From Neovahlkampfia damariscottae (Eukaryota > Heterolobosea > Selenaionea > Neovahlkampfiida > Neovahlkampfiidae): DNA of 64,000 nucleotides. Position 1 is the first letter of the stretch; each line of letters starts with the position of its first letter. A model generated the notes under the pieces. The model saw nothing but the letters and a program-made list of their open reading frames with translations, ran no database searches and was not told the DNA's origin. This document shows positions 51,773-62,073 of the stretch, piece by piece. The translations under genes and the position numbers were made by a program. The DNA is taken from NCBI GenBank assembly GCA_016618085.1, contig JABLTG010000080.1, positions 1-64,000 on the forward strand, given 5' to 3'.

Positions 51773-52242
51773 ATGTCTCTTCATCAATACTCGAGTTTAA
51801 CCATTATAATGGAGCCAAGCGTTGAAATAGGACCACCAAGTCATGACTGGAAACCATACTCAAACGAAATGTACTCTTGTTGTAGAATTCAAAAACCTAT
51901 TGCCAAATATCCAATAATGAAAGCTCCATGCTTTGAAAAAGAAGAGATTCCTGTAGCATTAAAGTATCCAGTGATAAAGCCAATTTTCCTGAATCCATCG
52001 TCTCCAGTTGTCAGAAAGGAAAGATACAACAGTAAGCATTTCAAATGAAAACTCACATTTTTTTAGAAGGAGAATGGACTGAGGAAGAACATAAAGCATT
52101 CGTAGAAGGATATAAAAAGTACAAGAGAAACTGGTCCTTGATTGCGAGGACCTATGTCTTCACCAGAACAAGGCAACAAGTCAGAAATCATGCTGTAAAA
52201 TATTTCTTGAGAATGGAAAAAAGTAAAAGTGATTCTGAATAA
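51773..52242 (+). CDS. SHAQKYF-like single-MYB protein (paralogue 1 of 4)
   Basis: Two exons (intron 52032-52066) give 144 residues. The N-terminal region contains MEPSVEIGPPSHDWKPY, a version of a short motif shared with the three paralogues. The MYB domain starts right after the splice: GEWTEEEHKAFVEGYKKYKR, then NWSLIARTYV and TRTRQQVRNHAVKYF. The last helix corresponds to SRT..QVRSHAQKYF of plant, Dictyostelium and Entamoeba one-repeat MYBs, with S/H/AQ changed to N/H/AV. It is probably a sequence-specific DNA-binding protein in the nucleus. It starts a cluster of four similar genes on the plus strand. Confidence 0.88.
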
Positions 52243-52597
52243 ATTTTACATTATTTTGTTTTCCAACTTTTATGAAAATCAGTGACAGTTGTCATTGGTG
52301 AAGATAACGGTGGTCAGTTTTTGTTCAAACAATAACTTATGCTCTTCTACAATATCTTTGCATGAAGCTCTTTCTGTTCTCCGTTCAGTCAGGAAGGACA
52401 AGAAAATGAACCAGAGCTCAATTGATTGATTTTTTTCTGTTTATTAAAAAGACCAATAAAAATCGTATTTTCAGCAGTTTTTAATTATTTTGCATTGCTT
52501 CATGTTTAAATTTTTTCTTCCAAAAATATAACGGAAGATTTTTCTTTAATCGACCAATAAGATCAGGTTTTTCGATTGGCCTTTACGAAACACAAGA
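52243..52597. other. Intergenic gap
   Basis: About 355 bp between MYB paralogues 1 and 2. It holds GACCAAT at about 52,551 and CGATTGG at about 52,573, in opposite orientations, 20-45 bp before the next ATG. No coding or RNA signal is seen. Confidence 0.4.
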
Positions 52598-53167
52598 ATG
52601 AGCGAACAAAAAGACGAAACCTCCATCATAACCTTGGAACCAAAGCCACAAGTAGAACCACAAAACCACTTTTTCAGACCTTACGACAATGGAATCAACA
52701 AAGCACAGTACCCACACTTGTTCAAACCTCTAAAGGTTATAATAAACAACATCGAAGAAAACACACCTCAAAAAATAACAAAAGAACATAAAACAAAAAT
52801 TTCACCTATTGTCATGCGACAACAACCAAAATTTGTACCAAAACCATCCACAAAACCATTGATAAAACCTTATCCTTCAGAATATAGCCAAACTGTACGA
52901 GAAGAATATTTAATTTCGAGAATGAGAGGTAAATTTTGAATCATTAAACTATTGTAGTTGGTGAGTGGGACAGCACAGAACATAATTTGTAAGTTTTATT
53001 TTCGTTTATTTTTGCAAAGATTTTTGAAAGGCTACGCGAAATATCATAGAAATTGGTCATACATTTCAAGAGATTTTGTAAAGACAAGAACAAGGCAGCA
53101 AGTCAGAAATCATGCTGTGAAGTTCTTTGCTCGTCAGTCGATGAACGAAGCCGAAAAAATAAAATGA
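52598..53167 (+). CDS. SHAQKYF-like single-MYB protein (paralogue 2 of 4)
   Basis: Three exons give about 170 residues. Intron 1 (about 52,929-52,957) falls just before the GEW of the MYB domain, as in paralogue 1. Intron 2 (about 52,990-53,020) cuts the domain after EWDSTEHN. The N-terminus has LEPKPQVEPQNHFFRPY, the shared motif. The assembled domain is GEWDSTEHNLFLKGYAKYHR, NWSYISRDFV, then TRTRQQVRNHAVKFF. The linker is Pro/Lys/Gln-rich and likely disordered. The in-domain intron is unique to this copy. Confidence 0.85.
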
Positions 53168-53387
53168 GTCTTTTTTGGGAATGTAAATTACTGTTTTAGA
53201 TATTTTATTTGGAAGGTTCTAGTTTTTAACATTTAATTTCTGATTGGACAACTTTAAAAAATTAATAAAAGAATTATATTTCCAGGTTTTTCATCAAATT
53301 ACTTATGATGTGCTGAAATTTCTTCTTTCACCTTTTTTGAACAAAATTGACCAATCCTCGAGAGATAAATAAACTCATCAGTTGAGA

Positions 53388-54143
53388 ATGGATTCACTGC
53401 AAACAAATTTGGTGAGCAATGAACAATTATTTTTTTTCACCACATTAACTTTTATTTTTTTGTTTATTCTATTGTTTCAAATTTTTCAACGCTCCACAGT
53501 TTATTTCCAAAAAGATTTCAAAAATTATCACATTATAGATCAATATTCATTTTGTTTTTGGCAAATTACTTTAACTCAAAACTTGTTTTCGTTTCCTTTG
53601 GCCATTTTAAGTTTAATTAATTTAGAAAATACAAAATTATCAATTACTACAATATCAATCATCTTTTCTCATGCTTTATTTGATATTTTATATTGGATTT
53701 TTATGTATTTCAAGTTCAAATTGGATCCACCCATTCCATTATTGATACATCATTTGGTTATTGTTTACGTTATCGGAATCGTTGGATTTTTATTTTTAGA
53801 ACATGGAAAATATGTCTTATTTTTTATAATTTTACAAATTCTACACGAAGGATCATCACCTTTCATTTCTATTTTAATTTTATTAAAAATTTCAGGAATT
53901 ACAAAAGATTCAATTGTGATGAAGGTTTTAAGTGTTACTTTATTGATTACATTTTTTATATGTCATGATATTGTCAATTTGATCACTTGGAAATATATGA
54001 TTTTTGGTGATTATTTGTCTAAGTTACCTTTTTATTGTAACTTTGTTTTAATTTCTGGATGTTTATTTATTACATGCTTAAGTGCTTTGTGGACAATTTC
54101 ATTTTACAGAGAAACCAAGAAATTATTTAAAAAGCGGGAATGA
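53388..54143 (+). CDS. TLC-domain multi-pass membrane protein
   Basis: Intronless, 251 residues from the ATG at 53388; a CCAATCC element about 35 bp upstream agrees with this start. It has seven or so hydrophobic helices, beginning LFFFTTLTFIFLFILLFQIF. The TRAM-LAG1-CLN8 signature is visible: FSHALFDILYWIFMYFKF, then PLLIHHLVIVYVIGIVGFLF and LQILHEGSSPFISILILLKI. The HH pair and the E-x-S-x-P segment are the usual TLC positions. It resembles TMEM56/TLCD-type proteins that influence membrane lipid composition, rather than ceramide synthase, which has a longer N-terminus. It is inserted between MYB paralogues 2 and 3. Confidence 0.85.
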   Translation: MDSLQTNLVSNEQLFFFTTLTFIFLFILLFQIFQRSTVYFQKDFKNYHIIDQYSFCFWQITLTQNLFSFPLAILSLINLENTKLSITTISIIFSHALFDILYWIFMYFKFKLDPPIPLLIHHLVIVYVIGIVGFLFLEHGKYVLFFIILQILHEGSSPFISILILLKISGITKDSIVMKVLSVTLLITFFICHDIVNLITWKYMIFGDYLSKLPFYCNFVLISGCLFITCLSALWTISFYRETKKLFKKRE

Positions 54144-54391
54144 ACATTGGAATTAAGGAATGTTAGGCTTTTCATTCAACGTTTTCAAAATTGTTCACTA
54201 AACGGTCTAAAAAGCTTTCCTAAATAATGAAAAGGACAGAAGAAGAATTTCCGAAATAGGAAGGTTGAACATCGAAATTAAGAAGTATTCGATAAGTTAG
54301 GAAGTTTTTGTGAGGATAAATACATCCGATTGGCTTATTGCTCGACACTTAGAACCTGAACAGAAAACAAACAACAACAACAACAACAACA

Positions 54392-54883
54392 ATGAATACT
54401 TTTGAATACTCAGCACCAATTCCAGTCATGGAACCAAAAGTTTGCGTGGAACCAACAAACATGAACTTCGCTTTCAGACCTTATAAAATCTCAAAAAACT
54501 ACAACTTTCAACACATTCCTTTGATGCAAACAACTCCTGTACAAAAACCAGCACCATTTAATGTAAACTATTCAAAAATTGTAGAAAACACCTTTGGAGT
54601 TGCTCCAACTTCACCAGTTCAAATTCACCACCATCATCAAGCACCACAAAACAATTACTTTAAAGAGACAAAAGGCTCATCTCAAACTTCAACAAACTTG
54701 AATAGAGGTGAATGGAATAAGGAAGAACATGATTTGTTCATGAAAGGATATAAAAAATACGAAAAAAATTGGGCAATGATTGCAAAAGAGTTTGTAAAAA
54801 CAAGAACAAGACAACAAGTTAGAAATCATGCAGTCAAATTCTTTATAAAAGAAGAGAAAGCAGGAAGAAAACTTCAATTTTGA
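54392..54883 (+). CDS. SHAQKYF-like single-MYB protein (paralogue 3 of 4)
   Basis: Intronless, 163 residues. The shared N-terminal motif is MEPKVCVEPTNMNFAFRPY. The linker holds TSPVQIHHHH, also found in paralogue 4. The MYB domain is GEWNKEEHDLFMKGYKKYEK, then NWAMIAKEFVK and TRTRQQVRNHAVKFF. The 5' leader carries a (CAA)n run directly before the ATG. An ATTGG element lies about 60 bp upstream. The intron present in paralogues 1 and 2 is absent here, although the flanking residues are conserved. Confidence 0.88.
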   Translation: MNTFEYSAPIPVMEPKVCVEPTNMNFAFRPYKISKNYNFQHIPLMQTTPVQKPAPFNVNYSKIVENTFGVAPTSPVQIHHHHQAPQNNYFKETKGSSQTSTNLNRGEWNKEEHDLFMKGYKKYEKNWAMIAKEFVKTRTRQQVRNHAVKFFIKEEKAGRKLQF

Positions 54884-55326
54884 AACACTTGTAATTTATA
54901 GCTCCAAATAAAGTCAACTTTCTTTGATTTAATTCTTTCTCTCTTCATGATTTCCATTCTCAACAGAATTTTTCCGAACTCATGTCTTTCACCCAAAATG
55001 TGAAGAAAATTTGTTTGGTTGAAAGAAATTTTTTCTGAGGATGAATTGCTTTGGGTTTTGATTGAGAATGAACTTTTTGATGGTCAAATTGTCAGTTTGG
55101 ATCCCTTTTCTTTTGGAAATTTTGTGAAAACAGTTTAATAACCAAAATCAGAATGATCAATTTGGAAATTCGGATTTCATTGGACATCCAGCTTTCCTAA
55201 TTTACCAAAGACTTCCTAAAAAGTTCAACTTTGAAAATAATTTAAGAAATTAAGATTTACTTTATAAGAATCCCTAAATCCTATTGGTCAACACTCAACA
55301 ACCTTTTCCTCAACGTCATCAACCTC
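54884..55326. other. Intergenic gap
   Basis: About 440 bp between MYB paralogues 3 and 4. It contains words AGCTTTCCTAA (about 55,189) and CTTCCTAAAAAGTTCAAC, similar to sequence near 54,205 on the other side of paralogue 3. CCTATTGGTC lies about 40 bp before the next ATG. Confidence 0.4.
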
Positions 55327-55779
55327 ATGTCTCAAGTCAACTACTCGGTCTGCCTCGAACCTAGAATATCTTTAGAACCGAAACCTTATTATTTCAAACC
55401 ATACTCAATTCACAAACAACACAAAACCTCTCAACAATTACATTTTACTGTAACATCACCTGTACAAATTCATCACAACATTTCAAACTCATTTTATAAC
55501 CACACCAATACATTTCCAACAAAAAGAATGGAAGACCAACTTGTACATGAAAGCATCTCTCGATGTACTCAACCGTCTCCGAACACAAAAAAATATAACT
55601 ATGGAGAATGGACAGCTGATGAACATGAGAGGTTTCTTGTAGGATATAAAAAATATGAAAAAAACTGGGTAATGATTTCAAAAGAGTTTTGTACCACCAG
55701 AACAAGACAACAAGTAAGAAATCATGCAGTCAAATTCTTCATGAAATTAGAAAAAGAAAAAAAAAAATTGAAAGAATAA
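55327..55779 (+). CDS. SHAQKYF-like single-MYB protein (paralogue 4 of 4)
   Basis: Intronless, 150 residues. The N-terminal motif is LEPRISLEPKPYYFKPY, followed by TSPVQIHHN as in paralogue 3. The MYB domain is GEWTADEHERFLVGYKKYEK, then NWVMISKEFCT and TRTRQQVRNHAVKFF, and the protein ends with a Lys-rich tail. Paralogues 3 and 4 share the linker motif and the lack of introns, so they are the youngest pair. Its stop is 10 bp from the convergent dolichol kinase stop. Confidence 0.88.
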   Translation: MSQVNYSVCLEPRISLEPKPYYFKPYSIHKQHKTSQQLHFTVTSPVQIHHNISNSFYNHTNTFPTKRMEDQLVHESISRCTQPSPNTKKYNYGEWTADEHERFLVGYKKYEKNWVMISKEFCTTRTRQQVRNHAVKFFMKLEKEKKKLKE

Positions 55780-55789
55780 AATCTTTTTC

Positions 55790-57414
55790 TTAATGTAAAA
55801 ATGCTTGATAAACAGCCACATAATATATAGGTAAACATAAATTATCAATTTGTTCAGTAAAAGCTTCCAAAAGGGAAACCAAAAAAGTTGAAGCAATAAA
55901 TGGAAAAAGTTCAACTTGTACAAAATTTGAAAGAAATACTCCCATCAACAACATTGAAAAGAAAGCACCTAGAGTTCCTTGAATTGATTTTGTTGACGAA
56001 GGCCATTTGATTGTTCCGTAATTAACTCCAAAAATGGAAGCACAAGTATCACCCATTCCTAAAACAATGATACCCAATAAACTAGTAAAAGATGGTCTAT
56101 TATCCATCCACAAAGGAATAGCACATCCAAATAACAAATATGAATGTGTCAGTATTAATATTCCACCATCTCTTTCATCAGTAAATCTTCTATAAGTATT
56201 ATTCAATTTTTGACCAAATGAATAATCTTTAAATTCAATGCGAATACATTCAATAAATATGAAAACACAAATTGCGAAACCATACGCGAGATACATGAAT
56301 CTATAACTTAAAATAGTTCCTGGAATAAACATAAACGTTATTATATGAAATCCTTTTCTTATTATAATTTTTGGTATTGTTATTCCCATAAATTTTACAT
56401 TCATTGAACTTAATGTTTGTGGTCCTTTTCCATTTTCACCTTCTTTTGTCAAATTCATTAAAATGACTAAAATTATTATACAAAAAGTCCACAGAATACA
56501 TAATTTAATATAAATTGGATCTGAAATTAAATGTTTTATGATCCTATAAATTTTTAATTTTTTCAAAAAAACTAACCATTCCAATGGATGAATTTTCATT
56601 ATTTTTTGCATTGCAGGAAATTGAAATGAAAACAAATACAAAATTAGAAAAGTAAAAAATAAAAATGGTTTAAAGAAACCCAATCCCAATTTTAAAATGA
56701 AATGTTGTAAAAAACTGAAAACTACGACACCTGTTATCATATAAATGATGAAATTTTGTTCCAATGAAAATTTTGGAAAATTCTTTAAAACGAATTCCTA
56801 TTTTTTGAAAAATTAATGAGTTTTTTGAAATTGTATTACATCACCAAAGAACATTACAAATGCTTCAATACATGCAATTGTTAATCCTTGAGCTAAAATG
56901 AATAATTCACCAATAGAAAAAGAAGTTGAAAAAAATGTCAATCCCATCAAATAAACATTTTCAAATACAAAAATGGTGAACAAAGTCAAAACGATTGAAA
57001 ACTTTTCTTCAAAAATGTAATTCGTTAAAACAAAATAATAACCAAAATAAATCACAAAACTATAAATTTGAATAAATTTGATATTTTTGAAATAAATCTT
57101 GAAAAGAATTGAAATTGAACATGTTGATGTGATCCAAAAATAATATGAACTTTCATAAAATGCAAAACTTATCGGAAACAATAAACAAATAAAAAGTCTT
57201 TGAAAAAATGGAATTAATTTTTTTTTTTTTTGAAAAATTACCCATATTGTTTTGTAAAATCATAATTCAAACAACATAAACTTGTTAATATTAAAATTTG
57301 AATAGAATCAATTTTTGAGTGAAAATATATTTTATACGCACAAAATAAACTTGTCAATAGCAGTAACATTGCTTCTGAAAAAAATAATTCAGTCAAATGT
57401 TTTTTTGTTTTCAT
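55790..57414 (-). CDS. DOLK: Dolichol kinase
   Basis: Three exons, with an intron near 57,181-57,241 and one near 56,799-56,841 that starts GTAATACAATTT, give about 500 residues with 12 or more hydrophobic helices. The C-terminal CTP-binding region carries the SEC59/DOLK signatures: IIIRKGFHIITFMFIPG, FTDERDGGILILTHSYLLFG, IIVLGMGDTCASIFG and YGTIKWPSSTKSIQGTLGAF. It phosphorylates dolichol with CTP at the ER membrane, feeding N-glycosylation. Ribophorin I, an oligosaccharyltransferase subunit, is also in this window but not adjacent. The length matches the family. Confidence 0.92.
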
Positions 57415-57566
57415 TTTAAAAGTAAATTTAACTTTAATATGTTTTTATTTTGTTTCAAACAGTCGATGAAGTAAAAACAAAATCCAACCAATCAGACAAA
57501 AAAATTGTTTCCATCTCGGATAAATTCAAAAAAACTTTAATCACAAAATCATTTTTTGAAGAACTC

Positions 57567-57895
57567 TTACATTACCAAACATTCTTTTTTTTCATTTGTT
57601 TTTTTTTCATTAACTTTTTTTTTATATTCTCTGATACCTAAGACAAATGATTCTTCAATATTTATTCGAAGTTTTGAAGATGTTTCAATTGCCACACAAT
57701 TCCATAATTCAGTTAAACTTTTGACTTGTTCTTGTTTTATTACTTTTTCATCTTCTAAATCACTTTTAGTTCCAACAAGGACAATAGAATAAAATTCATT
57801 TTCAGTTTGTTTCAATATTTTGATTTTATTGTAATATTTTTCCAATTCATTAAATGATTCTTCATCTGTTACAGAATAAACCAATCAATCTGAGT
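57567..57895 (-). pseudogene. 5'-truncated Ras-family GTPase
   Basis: Only the C-terminal half remains: LVYSVTDEESFNELEKYYNK, then the base-recognition loop VLVGTKSDLE (normally NKxD), IETSSKLRINIEESF and the prenylation box ECLVM. Upstream of LVYSVT the frame stops, and there is no P-loop, switch I or DTAGQE. Instead TTGATTGG and further noncoding sequence appear. No exon with GxxxxGKS is visible within 500 bp. The gene has lost its 5' half, although the retained half is undamaged. Confidence 0.65.
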
Positions 57896-58211
57896 GTGAA
57901 AATAAACAACGGAGTTTTACCTAACTCATCCAATCAGAATAAAAGAATAAAGTTTACCTTCTAAGTAAGTAAGAGTAGAATACCCGAATACTCTTTCTCT
58001 TTCAAAAAACTCTTTTGATTTACTTTATATCAAAAAATGTGTAAATTTAAATTTCTATTTTCGATTTGTTTTTTCAATTCATTTTTCATTTTTATTTTGA
58101 ATTCACAATCTGGTAAGTTCTTTAATATTTTCTGAATTATTTGTAATTTATCAAAGAACAAAGTTAATGAATCACTTTGGTGAATATCAATAATATCCTT
58201 TCATTGAGATG
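57896..58211. other. Intergenic gap
   Basis: About 315 bp between the Ras fragment and the next stop codon. It includes a CCAATCAG element (about 57,930) and repeated AAGTAAGTAAGAG. No gene was found. Confidence 0.35.
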
Positions 58212-59568
58212 TTAATTAATATTATAATTTACTTTTTGTTGAACAAAATTGAAAATAAAACAAATTTCAAATGAAATATTTTTTGATATCCAAGTGGATT
58301 CGGTGAAATTGTTTAAATTATTCAAAAATGATTGAATTTGAACATCTTTGACATTATAAATGAATGAAATATATTTAGTTAAAATGGAATTAATTTCATT
58401 TTTGAATGAGATTATTAAGCATTGAGTTAAAATTTCAGGGAACATTAAATTCAAAAATATGAATTTTTCATCATTCAATTGATTCAAGTTCTTCAATTTT
58501 TTTATGAAATTCTCAATATTTTTTTCATTCTTTAGCTCTAATAATGAATCTAAAACTCGAATCTCTTCAAAACTAAAATACTAAAAACAGTTAAAAATCA
58601 AATAAATTCATCTTTACATTCTTCAAATTTTTGAAATCTAAAAATTGAAATAATTCAATTAATAAAGATAAAATGATATCATTCTTGGTTTTTAAATACA
58701 AATCAATCAAATAATTCCAAACAAATTTCCAAACATGATTTGAAGTTTTAAAAATTTTGACAAATAAATTTTGATGAATTCTCAAATCTCCAAACCGATT
58801 CTTCAATCTTTTCAATACTATTTTTTCAAAAAAAATAAAAAAATTATTAAAATTGGTTGATAGTAATTTCTGTTGATTGTCCAATGATAATTCATTAAAG
58901 AGTTTATCATCAAAAATGATTGTAATGAAATCTTTTGATAAATTTTCATCTTGTAATTCACTTTGTTCAATTATCAACATTTCTGAAATTTCTAAAAATA
59001 ATTTTCTGTTTTTTGTTTTCAATGGAATGACACTGAAACTAATTTGATGATGAGAAATTTTTGAAATTGAAATGATTGATTTTAATTGTTTTAAACTCCA
59101 ATTTAATGAATATTTTTCAAATTCAAAATCATTTTGTTTTTTCCATGGTGTAATGATCAAAAAAATTGAATTCAAAATTAATTTTAAAATTTGTTCGTTT
59201 TTTAATAAATTTTTGAGAGATATAATATTTTCTATTAATTTAATTGATTCTGGATAAGATTTTATGTATTCTTTGATGTTTGAATTTCTTAGAATTTGGT
59301 TTTGATTTTCTAAAAGATTTGCAAGGTGATTGATTTGAAAGTTATTAAATTCTTTTTGATTTTCGTTGTTGATTCTTTTATCTATTTTAAAGTTCCATTG
59401 TTCCACTGAGATTTGGAATTTTTCTTCATTGGTTGTTGTTTGCATCACTTTCAGTTCGATCTTTTTTGGCAAAGGACCTTGGATTGATTGGACAAGAATA
59501 ATTAAAAGAGGAACAGAATTATTTTTATCATAAAAATAAAAAGAAACTAAAAGTTGCTCAAATGACAT
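58212..59568 (-). CDS. Unknown helical protein
   Basis: Two exons (intron 58581-58617) give about 439 residues. The start MSFEQLLVSFYFYDKNNSVP is followed by a beta/alpha section (QGPLPKKIELKVMQTTTNEE), then repeated Leu/Ile-rich helices (IKLIENIISLKNLLKNEQIL; FLIITPWKKQNDFEFEKYSL). The second exon continues with helices (KKLKNLNQLNDEKFIFLNLM). There are no transmembrane segments. Composition and length suggest an alpha-solenoid (HEAT/ARM-like), as in subunits of large assemblies, but no family is recognised. The ATG sits directly after ATTGGACA and is only 28 bp from the divergent START gene. Confidence 0.55.
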
Positions 59569-59596
59569 TGTCCAATGATTTTGATTTATTTTTTGA
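59569..59596. promoter_or_regulatory. 28-bp divergent promoter
   Basis: Two opposite-facing ATGs are separated by only 28 bp (TGTCCAATGATTTTGATTTA and eight more bases). The CCAAT/ATTGG element is inside. Both leaders must start within the other gene or be almost absent. Confidence 0.5.
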
Positions 59597-60291
59597 ATGG
59601 AAGTGTTGACAGATGACTTGTGGAAGTTAGGTTTTAATGAAATTAAAACAAATAAGAATTGGAGTAAAATACATAAAGATAAAAATTCAACAATTTATAC
59701 CAAAAATGTATTCAAAAAATGTGATGTGCCAACATTCAAAGTGGTAATTGAAAATTTTCCGTACTCCACTGAATTTCTTTTGAAAATGTTTCAAAATATA
59801 GAAACTTCTATTGAATACACAAAATATATTGAAGAATCCAAACGAATTTATGAAGAGTTCTTTCCAAAATTCATTTAACAATTTCATAGGAATGAAACAA
59901 GAGATATTGTTTATCAAATTACTGATGTTCCAATTTCTTTTTTAAAAAAAAGAGACTTAATTTTAGCAAGAGAATTTAAAATTTTTGAGAAAGGATTTGT
60001 CATGATGGGCAAATCAACCAAACATGATGAATATCCAGTTAGGAAAGATTTAGTTCGTTCAGAAGTTATTTTTCAAATGGTTAGCGTTGAAAAATCTAAA
60101 TTAGATGAAAATAAATCAAATATCGTAATTATGTATCAAACCAATATCGGAATGTGGGTTCCAGGAGTAAAATTTGATGACGGATATTTACATCTTTTTT
60201 TTAGTTTTTATTGAATCAAGCAATTAAAGTATTAGCAGGATTAATGTTTCAAGAATTTGAACAAGCCATGGAATATACATCTAAATTATAA
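59597..60291 (+). CDS. START-domain lipid-transfer protein
   Basis: Three exons give about 208 residues, the size of a lone START domain. The N-terminus is MEVLTDDLWKLGFNEIKTNK. START features follow: IHKDKNSTIYTKNVFKKCDV, PTFKVVIENFPYSTEFLLKM, and after a splice NETRDIVYQITDVPISFLKK, then RDLILAREF (P.S.RDFV..R pattern). Later come IVIMYQTNIGMWVPG and, after the last splice, FLLNQAIKVLAGLMFQEFEQ, the C-terminal lid helix. The domain binds a single lipid (sterol, phospholipid or ceramide) in the cytosol. The first intron's donor lies 22 nt before an in-frame stop and is fixed by reading frame. Confidence 0.87.
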
Positions 60292-60650
60292 AACTTTTAT
60301 TTGTTAGGATTTAAGACTTAAACACATGGTTGTGCAGACCACTCAAAACTGAAGCTAACAGTATTTTTCACTGATGTATTTCTTGTATTAACGCTAGAAC
60401 AATTCAATATTGTGATTATGTACCTTTCTTACAAAAAACAAGTCTCATAACTTATGGGAGCAAAATTCTCAAAATGTGCAAGTTCCAGGCTTGATTTTGA
60501 TGAAGAAATTTACTTTCTGATAATTTCTATGATGAATAAATCTTTAACTGTCATGTTGCAACAGTTTTGATAAAACCATTGTTTTCTTTCTCCATCAATG
60601 ATCAAAGATCAAAATGATTGGATAAACAAACCCCACCAAACAAAATAGTC
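60292..60650. other. Intergenic gap
   Basis: About 360 bp. It contains TGATGAAG...CTGA...ATGATGAA around 60,498-60,540, which recalls C/D-box spacing but lacks a proper final D box. ATTGG lies about 34 bp before the HAP40 ATG. There is no ORF. Confidence 0.35.
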
Positions 60651-61771
60651 ATGTCATCAAAGCTGAATATAACAGAGGAGTTTCAAAAGATTTCAGAAAA
60701 ATTAACAAAGTAATTCACTTTTTCACTGTTCTAATAAATATAAGAAAAATGTTTTATAAAACAAATTATTCCACTTTAACCGATCAATTTGAAAAATTAG
60801 GAACAAATTTAAAACGTTCGGAACAATTACATTATACAGCTTTTTGTTTAATGGCAGCAGCAAAGTTCTTTTTTTTTCTTTTTTTTTAAGTTTTTATGAA
60901 CAGATGCGAAGAAGAAAATAAGACGCCAATAAATGGAGGTAACAATATTCTATGCAATTTTAAATGAATTCAGCGAATTTTTTTTCCAATGCTGGAAGAA
61001 TATTTTTAACTACAGCTGTTGAAGAAGATGAAATTCATTATTTTTCAGCTGAAGAATTTATTATTGAAGGAATAAGAGCATTTCAAAAATCAATTGAAAT
61101 TTATTCAAATGCAAAAGAATATGGATTAGCTTCTTCTTTATCATTTGAAATTGGAAACTTTTTAAAAGTTCTAAGAAAATATGAAGAGGCAACAAATTTT
61201 TTTTTACAATCAAGTATGAACGACGAAAAATTGAACCACAAAACATCAAATATAATTTCATTAAAACAAGCAGTAGAATGCAGTATAAAAACTAGTAATT
61301 TAAAAAATTATTCACTTTCAAAGAGGATTTTGATGTTATTCTTGAAAATTTAACAAAATTGTTAAATGCTCAAAACGAGAAAAGAAAAGGTGGATTTTTG
61401 AATATAGATGATGAATATATTGATACATACATTTCTTTATATCTTGTTTTATTGATTCAAGTTTCCAAAAAATATAATCTAACTTTTTTTTAAAGAAAGA
61501 GAAAAATTCATCTTTTGAAACATTAGAAAAAATATCTTCGTTTTGTGAATCACTTTGTTCCAGGTCAATATTACATTTTAACGAAAATTATTTGCCAATG
61601 TTGTATGAATTATATGAAAATTGTGTTGATAATAAACCTCAGTACCTTGAATTGTTTGAATCCGATTTATTTGAGTTTTTTAATGAACAGCATTGTCAAT
61701 TGTTTACTTTTTTGAAATACGTTTATAAAAATCCATTGTACTTGTCAACTGTATCAACATTAAAAGAATAG
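60651..61771 (+). CDS. Huntingtin-associated protein HAP40 (F8A) homologue
   Basis: Six exons with introns of about 29-38 nt give about 310 residues of TPR-like helices. Landmarks shared with F8A: FYKTNYSTLTDQFEKLGTNL, LKRSEQLHYTAFCLMAAAKC, NFFSNAGRIFLTTAVEEDE, LASSLSFEIGNFLKVLRKYE and EEATNFFLQSSMND. Next are KDFDVILENLTKLLNAQNEK, and at the C-terminus FESDLFEFFNEQHCQLFTFL, matching the EMWPLLTAEQNHLL ending of human F8A. HAP40 forms a stable complex with huntingtin, clamped between its HEAT domains. The ORF ends TAG. The intron near 61,290-61,318 is required, since reading through it shifts the frame. Confidence 0.78.
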
Positions 61772-62073
61772 AACAATTTGGAATCAAATTTTGATCAGAA
61801 TAGAAGTTGACAATAAAATTTAGTAGAGTACCTATCTTTATGCTTAGAGACTTTTTTGGATGAATTCCATCTCACCCAATCAAAATAATTAATTTTCGTT
61901 GGATGAAATACAAAAAAAATTTTTCATGAACTTAAATTTGGTTTTTAAAGACAAAAATTAAAAAACCTTGTACAATAGAACAGAGGATATATTACGCCAA
62001 TGAGAAATGTGGATCTTTTTCATTGGCTTATTTTCAAACAGAACAGAAAAACTCTTGCAAAGAAGTATTAGCA
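61772..62073. other. Intergenic gap
   Basis: About 300 bp between HAP40 and the oxysterol-binding protein. It has CCAATCA near 61,877 and CATTGGC about 52 bp before the next ATG. No gene is seen. Confidence 0.35.

Noticed and set aside
54372-54391. (CAA)n run as a regulatory repeat
   Set aside because: A short low-complexity run in the leader. A similar run at 37685-37705 is coding Gln, so it has no specific meaning.
60495-60560. Possible C/D-box snoRNA
   Set aside because: A C-like and a C'-like box with an internal CTGA are present, but the final D box reads CTGT and no terminal stem is seen.
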